Origin: an uncultured Burkholderiales bacterium
GTDB lineage: Bacteria > Pseudomonadota > Gammaproteobacteria > Burkholderiales > Burkholderiaceae_D
NCBI GenBank assembly: GCA_937872165.1
Contig: CALMOR010000192.1
Span: 15,632-20,911 of the forward strand
Direction: 5' to 3'
Length of the DNA: 5,280 bases
Shown: piece after piece, positions 1-5,268 of the stretch
Layout: the number at the start of each line of letters is the position of its first letter
How positions within the stretch are numbered: position 1 is the first letter of the stretch
The notes under the pieces: generated by a model
What the model was told of the DNA's origin: nothing
Database searches by the model: none
Seen by the model: the letters and a program-made list of their open reading frames with translations, nothing else
Program-made: the position numbers and the translations under genes

Positions 1-1
1 G

Positions 2-595
2 TCCGAGACCGGCCGCTACGATGTCCTGCCCGCCAATCGCGAGCTGGCGGGCGCCGAGCTCGACCTCGTCGAGATGGATTCTCGCGAGACGCGGTTGAAG
101 GCCGCCCTGTCTCCGCACCTCGCCGACTACGACTTCGTGCTGATCGACTGTCCGCCGGCGTTGTCGCTGCTGACGCTCAACGGCTTGACAGCGGCCCACG
201 GCGTCATCATCCCGATGCAGTGCGAGTACTACGCGCTCGAAGGGCTCTCCGACCTCGTGAACACCATCAAGCAGGTGCATCGCAATCTCAATCCGGAGCT
301 CGAGATCATCGGCCTGCTGCGCGTCATGTTCGACCCGCGCTCCACGCTCGCCAATCAGGTCTCGGCGCAACTGGAATCGCACTTCGGCGACAAGGTCTTC
401 AAGACGCTGGTCCCGCGCAACATCCGTCTCGCCGAAGCTCCGTCCTACGGCATGCCGGGCGTCGTGTTCGACAAGTCGAGCAAGGGCGCACAGGCCTACG
501 TGGCGTTCGGCGCCGAGATGGTCGCGCGCTTCAGGGCCGCTCCCTCGGGCGCCGCGCCCCTATTTCCCCTTCGGACGGACGAGCCATCGCGATGA
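2..595 (+). CDS. parA: Chromosome partitioning ATPase ParA (Soj family), 5' end cut by the window edge
   Basis: ParA is the deviant Walker ATPase that coats the nucleoid and positions ParB-parS complexes during chromosome segregation. The visible reading frame is open from base 2 and gives 197 residues. The family is usually about 255-265 residues, so roughly 60 N-terminal residues, including the Walker A (KGGVGKT-type) motif, lie outside the window. Visible family marks are YDVLPANRELAGAE near the left edge, the Walker B segment VLIDCPPALSLLTLNGL with its aspartate at bases 146-148, and the C-terminal signature VPRNIRLAEAPSYG followed by FDKSSKGAQAY. The ATG at base 74 is internal, not the true start, because family-conserved sequence precedes it in frame. 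The last 20 or so residues are a loosely conserved tail rich in Ala and Pro. The stop TGA overlaps the parB start by ATGA. The promoter is outside the window, and rsmG or mnmG would be the expected upstream neighbours. Confidence 0.95.
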   Translation, partial: SETGRYDVLPANRELAGAELDLVEMDSRETRLKAALSPHLADYDFVLIDCPPALSLLTLNGLTAAHGVIIPMQCEYYALEGLSDLVNTIKQVHRNLNPELEIIGLLRVMFDPRSTLANQVSAQLESHFGDKVFKTLVPRNIRLAEAPSYGMPGVVFDKSSKGAQAYVAFGAEMVARFRAAPSGAAPLFPLRTDEPSR

Positions 596-1482
596 ACAAG
601 AGAAAGGGCCTGGGACGTGGCCTCGAGACGTTGCTCGGCGCGTCCGACACGCCGAAGCAGGGCGAAACCTCGTCGTTGCCGCACGTCCTTCCGCTAGCGC
701 TGCTGCAGCCGGGCAAGTACCAGCCGCGCACCCGCATGGACGAAGGCGCGCTCGCCGAACTGGCGGAGTCGATCAAGACCCAGGGCATCATGCAGCCGGT
801 GCTGGTCCGGAGCGTCGGGGGCGATCGCTACGAGATCATCGCCGGCGAACGCCGCGTACGCGCGGCGACGCTCGCGGGGTTGAGCGAGGTACCGGTGCTG
901 GTTCGCGACGTGCCGGACGAATCGGCCGCGGCGATGTCGCTGATCGAGAACATCCAGCGCGAAGACCTGAACCCGCTCGAAGAAGCGCAAGGTGTCCAGC
1001 GCCTGATCAACGAATTCCATCTGACGCACGAGGACGCCGCGCGCGCCATCGGGCGTTCGCGCAGCGCGACCTCGAACCTTCTGCGGCTCATCAACCTAGC
1101 GAAGCCGGTGCAATCGATGCTGATGGCCGGCGACCTCGACATGGGTCATGCGCGAGCGCTGCTCGCGGTCGACGCCGCGACGCAGATCACGCTCGCCAAC
1201 CAGATCGTCGGCAAGCGCCTTTCGGTGAGGGACTCGGAGCGACTCGTCGCGAAGGTCGGCGCGGACTTCGTGTTGTCGCACTCGAGCCCTTCGCAGCAGG
1301 CAGGCAAGGAGCGCCGCGGCAGCGACGTCGCTCGACTCGAGACCGAGCTGTCCGACCTCCTGGCGACGAAGGTCGAGATCCGGATGCGCAACAAGGGCCG
1401 CGGTCAGGTGTTGATCGACTTCGGCGATCTCGACCAGCTCGACGGCGTGCTCGCCGCCATTCGCGGGGGCCGGACCGATTAG
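592..1482 (+). CDS. parB: Chromosome partitioning protein ParB (Spo0J family)
   Basis: ParB is the parS-binding CTPase clamp that loads near the origin and stimulates ParA. The protein is 296 residues, normal for a chromosomal ParB. It opens with KGLGRGLETLLG (about residues 5-16), the typical ParA-interacting N-terminus. The ParB/Spo0J core follows: a QPRT segment near residues 44-47, the nucleotide-binding motif GERRVRAA at 85-92, and box II ENIQREDLNPLEEA at 119-132. A helix-turn-helix lies at about 143-169 (LTHEDAARAIGRSRSATSNL), and the C-terminal dimerisation domain is about 244-290. The ATG at 592 is chosen because it begins the family N-terminus and overlaps the parA stop (ATGA), which suggests translational coupling. 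The in-frame ATG at 220 would only read antisense-like, Arg-rich sequence inside parA. Its TAG stop overlaps the TAA of the convergent gene on the other strand. No terminator is visible after it. Confidence 0.97.
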   Translation: MNKRKGLGRGLETLLGASDTPKQGETSSLPHVLPLALLQPGKYQPRTRMDEGALAELAESIKTQGIMQPVLVRSVGGDRYEIIAGERRVRAATLAGLSEVPVLVRDVPDESAAAMSLIENIQREDLNPLEEAQGVQRLINEFHLTHEDAARAIGRSRSATSNLLRLINLAKPVQSMLMAGDLDMGHARALLAVDAATQITLANQIVGKRLSVRDSERLVAKVGADFVLSHSSPSQQAGKERRGSDVARLETELSDLLATKVEIRMRNKGRGQVLIDFGDLDQLDGVLAAIRGGRTD

Positions 1483-2840
1483 TCGCGCATGAAGCGGATC
1501 TGCGTCGTCCGCGTGCCGTGCTTCGATTCGATGTGGATGTCGAGCGTGCCGCCCTTCTCGACCGCGGCGATGGCCCGTTCGATGGCCGCCAGCAGGTGGG
1601 GGTCGGCGAGCCCTTCGAGGTCCTCGTTGAACGTCATGCCGTCCCTCGACGACGTCCCGACGTCGGCCGCGTCGTTCGCGGAGACGACATCGATGCTCTC
1701 GAAGCGGATCGTCGACGCGTCCGCGAGCAGGATCTCCTCGGCCGTCTCGCCGTAGGCCTCGTCGCGCCGCGCCGCGATCTCCTGCCCCGGCGCCAGGACC
1801 TGCACCACCCGCATCCGCGACGACAGCGTCAGTTCGTTGAGCGCCGCCGAGTCGAGCTGGCTCTCGGCGGCGACGATGAGATCGCCGTGCTCGATCGACA
1901 GCGGCACGATGCCGAGCCTGCGTGCGGCGCTCGCGGAAACTGCCCGGATCGCGTCGTCGGACACCGTGAAGTTGGCGAGCGACACGAAGTGATGCCCCAT
2001 CTTCTTCGCGTGGATCTTGTTCAGCGTGTCCGCATCGACGACGCCCATGTCGATCAGGATCTGGCCGAGCGGACGACCGCGGTTGGCACGCTGGCGGGAC
2101 AGCGCGATCTGCAGCGCTTCGGGCTGGACCGCTCCGAGCTCGATCAACGCCTCGCCGAGGCGAAGACTCGGCTTGGTCTTCTGGTGAGCGAGCGCTTCCT
2201 CGAGCTGGCGAGGCGTGATCAGCCCTTCCTCGATCAGATAGTCGCCGAGCACGAGCTTGCGCATCTCCTGCTGCTTCTCGACGGCGGCCTGCAGTTGCTC
2301 CTCGCTGACCGCGTTCTCCTCGACCAGCACGCGCCCGATCGGGTCGCCGGCCTGGAAGTAGGCGATCGCGGACTCGGGCACGAAGACGCGCTCGAGCTGA
2401 TCGCCGGGACGGCTGAAGTAGAGGAACAGTCCGATCGTGTTCCGCACGTAGCCCGACGTGTTGCCGGACTCGATCTCGTGATCGGAGAACTCGACGTTGT
2501 AGACGTGCACCTGCGACGACGACAGCGTCGCATCGACGTTGCCCAGCGCCGAGACGTCGATCGGTCGTGCGGCGACCGGGTCGACCAGTCGCAGGCGCTT
2601 GAAGCGCGCATTGCGAACGACGATCTTCGACGGATAGCGGGGATGACCGGGATGCGGACGAAAGACGAGATGTTCGTCGCGTCCCGTGAAACGCAGCAGC
2701 TCGCCCTTCTCGACGGTGCCGTCGGTGAACTCGATTTCGCACGGCTCGGGCAGGCCGTCCTTCGAATCGAGGCGCAGGTGAGCCGGCTCGGGCCAATGGA
2801 TCGTCAGGTTTTCCGAAGCGTCCGTCCGGGTTTGGTTCAT
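1479..2840 (-). CDS. GspE/PilB/MshE N-terminal-domain protein lacking the ATPase domain; putative c-di-GMP-responsive protein
   Basis: This 453-residue cytoplasmic protein has no signal peptide or membrane segment and resembles only the front part of type II secretion or type IV pilus ATPases. Residues 35-87 and 111-163 are two related beta-rich modules (EFTDGTVEKG at 37-46, EFSDHEIESG at 117-126). Residues 167-280 hold four 24-residue MshEN-type motifs at 30-residue spacing. Residues 281-365 match the remainder of the T2SSE N-terminal domain (RRLGIVPL, LIVAAESQLD). After a variable linker, residues 404-453 resemble the start of the next GspE subdomain (GGTLDIHIE, then IRFMRD) and then stop. 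No Walker A, Asp box, Walker B or zinc motif is present. In MshE this N-terminal domain binds cyclic di-GMP; binding here is inferred. The ATG at 2840 is the only ATG, GTG or TTG in frame after the upstream stop, but it has a poor Shine-Dalgarno. The gene lies opposite to its neighbours. Exact role unknown. Confidence 0.85.
   Translation of the reverse strand: MNQTRTDASENLTIHWPEPAHLRLDSKDGLPEPCEIEFTDGTVEKGELLRFTGRDEHLVFRPHPGHPRYPSKIVVRNARFKRLRLVDPVAARPIDVSALGNVDATLSSSQVHVYNVEFSDHEIESGNTSGYVRNTIGLFLYFSRPGDQLERVFVPESAIAYFQAGDPIGRVLVEENAVSEEQLQAAVEKQQEMRKLVLGDYLIEEGLITPRQLEEALAHQKTKPSLRLGEALIELGAVQPEALQIALSRQRANRGRPLGQILIDMGVVDADTLNKIHAKKMGHHFVSLANFTVSDDAIRAVSASAARRLGIVPLSIEHGDLIVAAESQLDSAALNELTLSSRMRVVQVLAPGQEIAARRDEAYGETAEEILLADASTIRFESIDVVSANDAADVGTSSRDGMTFNEDLEGLADPHLLAAIERAIAAVEKGGTLDIHIESKHGTRTTQIRFMRD
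2001..2342 (-). repeat. Four tandem MshEN-type motifs, 90-bp period, inside the minus-strand gene
   Basis: The translated units begin at residues 167, 197, 227 and 257, so the period is exactly 30 residues (90 bases). Each follows the pattern x-L-G-x-x-L-I-x-x-G-x-V-x-x-x-x-L-x-x-x-L-x-x-Q. Examples are VLGDYLIEEGLITPRQLEEA (unit 2) and RLGEALIELGAVQPEALQIA (unit 3). Unit 1 has Asn in place of the conserved Gly at 176. Unit 4 is degenerate at its end, with His 277 and Lys 280 instead of Leu and Gln. Only unit 3 starts with the canonical Arg (R227) and also ends in Gln (Q250). The published MshEN domain uses two such motifs with a 5-residue linker, whereas the linkers here are 6 residues. The repeat is at protein level; the DNA copies have diverged. 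Confidence 0.85.
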
Positions 2841-2963
2841 GAGTGGTCGCGATGGGAAGACCGCGAGAGAGACTGGGGGCCGCGACAGTGCGGCCGGAGA
2901 GCGCAGGAGCCTACCGCGCTATTCGCCGCGCGACCATCGGTCCATTCCGTACCGGCAGCAAGG

Positions 2964-2971
2964 ATTTTATA
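2964..2971 (-). promoter_or_regulatory. Possible -10 element for the minus-strand gene
   Basis: Read on the minus strand the sequence is TATAAAAT, an AT-rich island in GC-rich surroundings about 125 bases upstream of the ATG at 2840. No -35 resembling TTGACA lies 16-18 bases upstream; that position is occupied by the GC-rich inverted repeat. If this is a promoter it may need an activator. The evidence is weak. Confidence 0.25.
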
Positions 2972-2995
2972 GGGCCCTCCGCCGCGAGAGGGCCC
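2972..2995. repeat. Perfect 8-bp inverted repeat (GGGCCCTC / GAGGGCCC), 8-base spacer
   Basis: The arms are 2972-2979 and 2988-2995 and are exact reverse complements. Each arm contains GGGCCC, itself a palindrome, and the two GGGCCC copies are 18 bases apart centre to centre. A T-run follows on neither strand, so it is not a standard intrinsic terminator. Its place beside a possible -10 of the minus-strand gene and upstream of the atp promoter makes an operator or an RNA hairpin possible. Its function is not shown by the sequence. Confidence 0.5.
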
Positions 2996-3030
2996 ATCGG
3001 CACGGCACCTCATCTGTTGGTGTGCGCCGT

Positions 3031-3060
3031 TTGACGCATGCCTCGTTAAAAAAGTATCAT
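3031..3060 (+). promoter_or_regulatory. Sigma70-type promoter of the atp operon
   Basis: The -35 TTGACG (3031-3036) and the -10 TATCAT (3055-3060) each match the consensus at five of six positions and are separated by 18 bp. The spacer contains a run of six A. The site faces atpI, and transcription would start near 3066-3068, giving a leader of about 80 nucleotides. It is the best promoter-like sequence in the window and sits at the expected place for the atp operon. Confidence 0.7.
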
Positions 3061-3145
3061 TCCGCGGCTTTGCGTTTGGCGAACGAGGCGCCCTTACGAA
3101 GGCACGCCGCGCGGCAAGAACAACAGCGAGCGGGTCGTCGGCGCG

Positions 3146-3496
3146 ATGGTCAAGGCGGTTTCCCTGCAGGCGGTGATGACACTCCTTGTCGCCGCACTCG
3201 CGGGACTCCTGGGAGGAGTCAACGCGGCGTCGTCTGCGGCACTCGGCGGCCTGGCCTGCGTGGTACCGAACGGGTTGTTCGCGCTGCGGCTCGCGTTCGC
3301 GGCGCGCCGGCCGGGCGGTGCGACGATGCAGAGCTTCTTCATCGGCGAGTTCGTGAAGCTCGCGGCGACGGTGCTGATCCTCTTCATGGTCGCGAGAACC
3401 TACCGCGACCTGAACTGGCTGGCCCTCATCGTCGGCTTCATTGCGGTATTGAAAAGTTATTTCCTGATGTTCCTGTTCGCGCGCCGCGACGCTTGA
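3146..3496 (+). CDS. atpI: F1Fo ATP synthase accessory subunit I (AtpI)
   Basis: AtpI is a small inner-membrane protein encoded first in many atp operons. It assists c-ring assembly and Mg2+ handling and is not part of the finished enzyme. This copy has 116 residues and four predicted membrane helices at about 6-24, 29-51, 64-83 and 90-111. The stretch GEFVKLAATVLILFMVARTY (67-86) is typical of the ATP synthase I family, as is the last helix ending in Lys-Ser-Tyr-Phe (103-106). The ATG at 3146 is used because no ATG, GTG or TTG lies between it and the in-frame stop at 3047-3049. The ribosome-binding site is poor (a GAGCGGG about 11 bases upstream), in line with low need for the product. It is the first gene after the promoter at 3031-3060, and the atpB start lies 40 bases after its stop. 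Confidence 0.88.
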   Translation: MVKAVSLQAVMTLLVAALAGLLGGVNAASSAALGGLACVVPNGLFALRLAFAARRPGGATMQSFFIGEFVKLAATVLILFMVARTYRDLNWLALIVGFIAVLKSYFLMFLFARRDA

Positions 3497-3520
3497 CGCG
3501 GACCCGATCGACACGATACT
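3493..3520 (+). promoter_or_regulatory. Possible internal promoter between atpI and atpB
   Basis: TTGACG (3493-3498), which overlaps the atpI stop codon, is followed after 16 bp by GATACT (3515-3520). The -35 matches consensus at five of six positions and the -10 at four of six. It could give extra transcripts of the structural genes without atpI. Weak internal promoters in and around atpI are known in E. coli. A chance match is possible. Confidence 0.3.
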
Positions 3521-3536
3521 TGCGAGCGACAAGCGT

Positions 3537-4412
3537 ATGGCGAGCGAAAGCCTGACGACCGAGCATGCCCCGACGGCATCGGAATACATCGTTCACCATC
3601 TGACGCATCTGACGTCCGGAGTGCAGAAAGGACCGTTCGACCTGTCGGTCGTCAACGTCGACACGCTGATCTGGTCGATCGGCATCGGCGTGCTCGGCAG
3701 CCTGCTGATGTTCCTCGGCGCGCGTCGGGCCACCTCGGGCGTCCCCGGCCGCTTCCAGGCGATGGTCGAGATCGTCGTCGAGATGGTCGAGGACCAGTCC
3801 AAGTCCATCGTCCACGGCAACCGTGCCTTCATCGCGCCGCTGGCCCTCACGGTCTTCGTGTGGGTGCTGCTGATGAATTCGCTCGACTTCCTGCCGGTGG
3901 ACCTGTTCCACAAGATCTTCGACGTCGTCGGCATGGAGCACGAGGTCGAGTACTTCCGCATCGTCCCGACGGCCGACCTCAACGGCACGCTCGGCATCTC
4001 GCTCGGCGTGCTGCTCCTCATGTTGTTCTACAACGTGAAGATCAAGGGTGCGATGGGATGGACGCACGAACTGTTCACGGCTCCCTTCGGCACGAGCAAG
4101 AATCCCTTGTTCGCGATTCCGCTCGGGGTCGTCAACTTCGCGATGCAGCTGATCGAGTTCGTCGCCAAGACGGTCTCGCTCGCGATGCGACTGTTCGGAA
4201 ACATGTACGCAGGCGAGTTGCTGTTCATGCTGATCGCGTTGCTCGGCGCCACCTGGACCGGCTTCAACACGCAGTCCGTCCTGCTCGGCGGCGCCCACAT
4301 CGTCGCCGGCTCGGCCTGGGCGATCTTCCACATCCTGATCGTGGTCCTGCAGGCCTTCATCTTCATGATGCTCACGCTGGTCTACATCGGCCAGGCACAC
4401 GAAGGGCACTGA
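3537..4412 (+). CDS. atpB: ATP synthase Fo subunit a
   Basis: Subunit a forms the proton half-channels beside the c-ring in the inner membrane. The 291-residue protein is slightly longer than the 271 residues of E. coli. The N-terminal tail SEYIVHHLTHLT (15-26) is family-typical, with membrane helices near 43-60, 97-115, 151-167, 190-214, 222-238 and 258-284. The essential arginine is R218 in the motif SLAMRLFGNMYAGEL. E227 and H265 (WAIFHILIVVLQAFIFMMLT) correspond to E. coli E219 and H245, and Q272 to Q252. The segment between E227 and H265 is 12 residues longer than in E. coli. The ATG at 3537 gives the normal family N-terminus, but the Shine-Dalgarno is weak. The gap to atpE is 67 bases. 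Confidence 0.97.
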   Translation: MASESLTTEHAPTASEYIVHHLTHLTSGVQKGPFDLSVVNVDTLIWSIGIGVLGSLLMFLGARRATSGVPGRFQAMVEIVVEMVEDQSKSIVHGNRAFIAPLALTVFVWVLLMNSLDFLPVDLFHKIFDVVGMEHEVEYFRIVPTADLNGTLGISLGVLLLMLFYNVKIKGAMGWTHELFTAPFGTSKNPLFAIPLGVVNFAMQLIEFVAKTVSLAMRLFGNMYAGELLFMLIALLGATWTGFNTQSVLLGGAHIVAGSAWAIFHILIVVLQAFIFMMLTLVYIGQAHEGH

Positions 4413-4440
4413 GACCGGTCGTCGTTTCTTCGCTTTGCCC

Positions 4441-4479
4441 TGAATAACTTCATTCAAAACTGTCCGTAGAGGAGTCGTC
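4441..4479 (+). promoter_or_regulatory. atpE translation-initiation region with strong Shine-Dalgarno
   Basis: AGAGGAG (4468-4474) lies five bases before the atpE ATG and is the strongest ribosome-binding site in the window. The preceding segment 4441-4461 is rich in A and T in otherwise GC-rich DNA. It contains TGAAT-N6-ATTCA, a short inverted repeat at 4441-4456. This resembles the unstructured, A/U-rich enhancer upstream of E. coli atpE, which raises c-subunit synthesis. The similarity is by eye, and enhancer activity is inferred. Confidence 0.6.
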
Positions 4480-4719
4480 ATGACGAACGTCGCACTGGTT
4501 GCACTCGCTTGTGGTCTGATCATCGGTCTCGGCGCCATCGGCGCCTGTATCGGCATCGGCATCATGGGAGGGAAGTACATCGAAGCATCGGCGCGCCAGC
4601 CGGAGCTGATGAACACGCTGCAGACCAAGATGTTCCTGCTCGCCGGCCTGATCGACGCGGCCTTCCTGATCGGCGTCGGTATCGCCATGCTGTTCGCGTT
4701 CGCCAACCCGTTCAAGTGA
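4480..4719 (+). CDS. atpE: ATP synthase Fo subunit c
   Basis: Subunit c forms the rotating proteolipid ring, and each copy carries one ion-binding carboxylate. The 79-residue protein, the same length as in E. coli, is a helical hairpin. Helix 1 is about 5-33, with the Gly-rich packing motif GACIGIGIMGG (21-31). The polar loop ARQPE is at 38-42, and helix 2 (about 50-75) carries the proton-binding aspartate D59 in AGLIDAAFLIGVG. The ligand is Asp, and the Gln and Glu-Ser pattern of Na+-type rings is absent, so H+ coupling is expected. ATG 4480 is fixed by the strong AGAGGAG five bases upstream. The C-terminus MLFAFANPFK is characteristic of betaproteobacterial c subunits. The next gene, atpF, starts 72 bases after the stop. 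Confidence 0.97.
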   Translation: MTNVALVALACGLIIGLGAIGACIGIGIMGGKYIEASARQPELMNTLQTKMFLLAGLIDAAFLIGVGIAMLFAFANPFK

Positions 4720-4791
4720 CCTTCGAAGCCGTTCGTTCGCCGCACGCGCAGTGTTCATCGCCCGACTTCATCGCCTGACAGGACCAAGACC

Positions 4792-5262
4792 GTGAATCTG
4801 AATTCGACCTTCATCTTTCAGACCATCGTGTTCCTCATCCTCGCGTGGTTCACGATGCAATTCGTGTGGCCGCCGGTGATGAAGGCGCTGGACGATCGCG
4901 CGAAGAAGATCGCCGACGGCCTCGCCTCGGCCGACCGCGCGAAGCTCGAACTCAACGAGGCGCACAAGCGCGTCGACGCCGAGCTCTCGCAGTCGCGCGC
5001 CGACAACCAGGTGCGGCTCGCCGAAGCCGAGAAGCAGGGCGCGCTGCTGATCGCCGATGCCCGCAAGGCCGCCGAAGCCGAGAAGGCTCGCATCCTCTCC
5101 GAAGCCAAGGCCGAGGCCGAACAGGAAGTGCAGCGAGCCCGCGATGCGCTGCGCGACCAGGTCGCCGCGCTCGCCGTCATGGGCGCCGAGCAGATCCTCA
5201 AGAAGGAGATCGACCCCGCTCGTCACGCGGCGTTGCTCGCCGAACTCAAGGCTCGGCTGTAG
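4792..5262 (+). CDS. atpF: ATP synthase Fo subunit b
   Basis: Subunit b dimerises to form the peripheral stalk that holds F1 against the torque of the c-ring. The product has 156 residues, exactly the E. coli length. A single N-terminal membrane helix spans about 5-26 and is followed by the conserved VWPPVMKALDDR (25-36). Residues 33-125 are a charged, Ala-rich helix forming the right-handed coiled coil, with ADGLASADRA (41-50) nearly identical to E. coli. The C-terminal delta-binding part includes VAALAVMGAEQIL (124-136). The start is GTG at 4792. It gives the family N-terminus MNLNST and has AGGA (4780-4783) eight bases upstream. Its stop lies six bases before atpH, so the two genes are likely coupled. 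Confidence 0.96.
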   Translation: MNLNSTFIFQTIVFLILAWFTMQFVWPPVMKALDDRAKKIADGLASADRAKLELNEAHKRVDAELSQSRADNQVRLAEAEKQGALLIADARKAAEAEKARILSEAKAEAEQEVQRARDALRDQVAALAVMGAEQILKKEIDPARHAALLAELKARL

Positions 5263-5268
5263 GCGACC

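Larger units (their letters stand above)
2841..3145. other. Divergent intergenic region between the minus-strand gene and atpI
   Basis: These 305 bases contain no convincing gene on either strand. The part nearest the minus-strand gene (2841-2960) is GC-rich with no structure I can name. The middle holds an 8-bp inverted repeat (2972-2995) next to the AT-rich run ATTTTATA (2964-2971). The right part holds a sigma70-type promoter at 3031-3060 facing atpI, and the last 80 or so bases would be the atp leader. In the atpI frame the leader is open from 3050 but contains no ATG, GTG or TTG. Short open frames that cross the region are Arg-rich and look like shadows. Confidence 0.8.

Noticed and set aside
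220..591. N-terminal extension of parB from an ATG at 220
   Set aside because: The extension is Arg-rich out-of-frame parA sequence, and the ParB family N-terminus begins at 592.
1096..2796. 566-codon open frame on the minus strand
   Set aside because: It is Arg-rich and low in recognisable motifs, overlaps parB and the real minus-strand gene in another frame, and is a high-GC shadow.
1518..2972. 484-codon open frame on the plus strand
   Set aside because: It is antisense to the GspE-like gene, is dominated by Arg, Asp, Leu and Val, and has no family match. The minus-strand frame has clear domains and repeats.
2972..2995. Inverted repeat as an intrinsic terminator
   Set aside because: No run of T follows the stem on either strand, and it lies upstream of both flanking genes, not downstream.
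4480..4719. Na+-coupled c-ring
   Set aside because: The ion-binding residue is Asp and the Gln and Glu-Ser ligand pattern of Na+ c subunits is missing.
3438..4745. 435-codon open frame on the minus strand
   Set aside because: It lies antisense to atpB and atpE, which are certain, and its Gln/His/Asp-rich composition is typical of a shadow frame.
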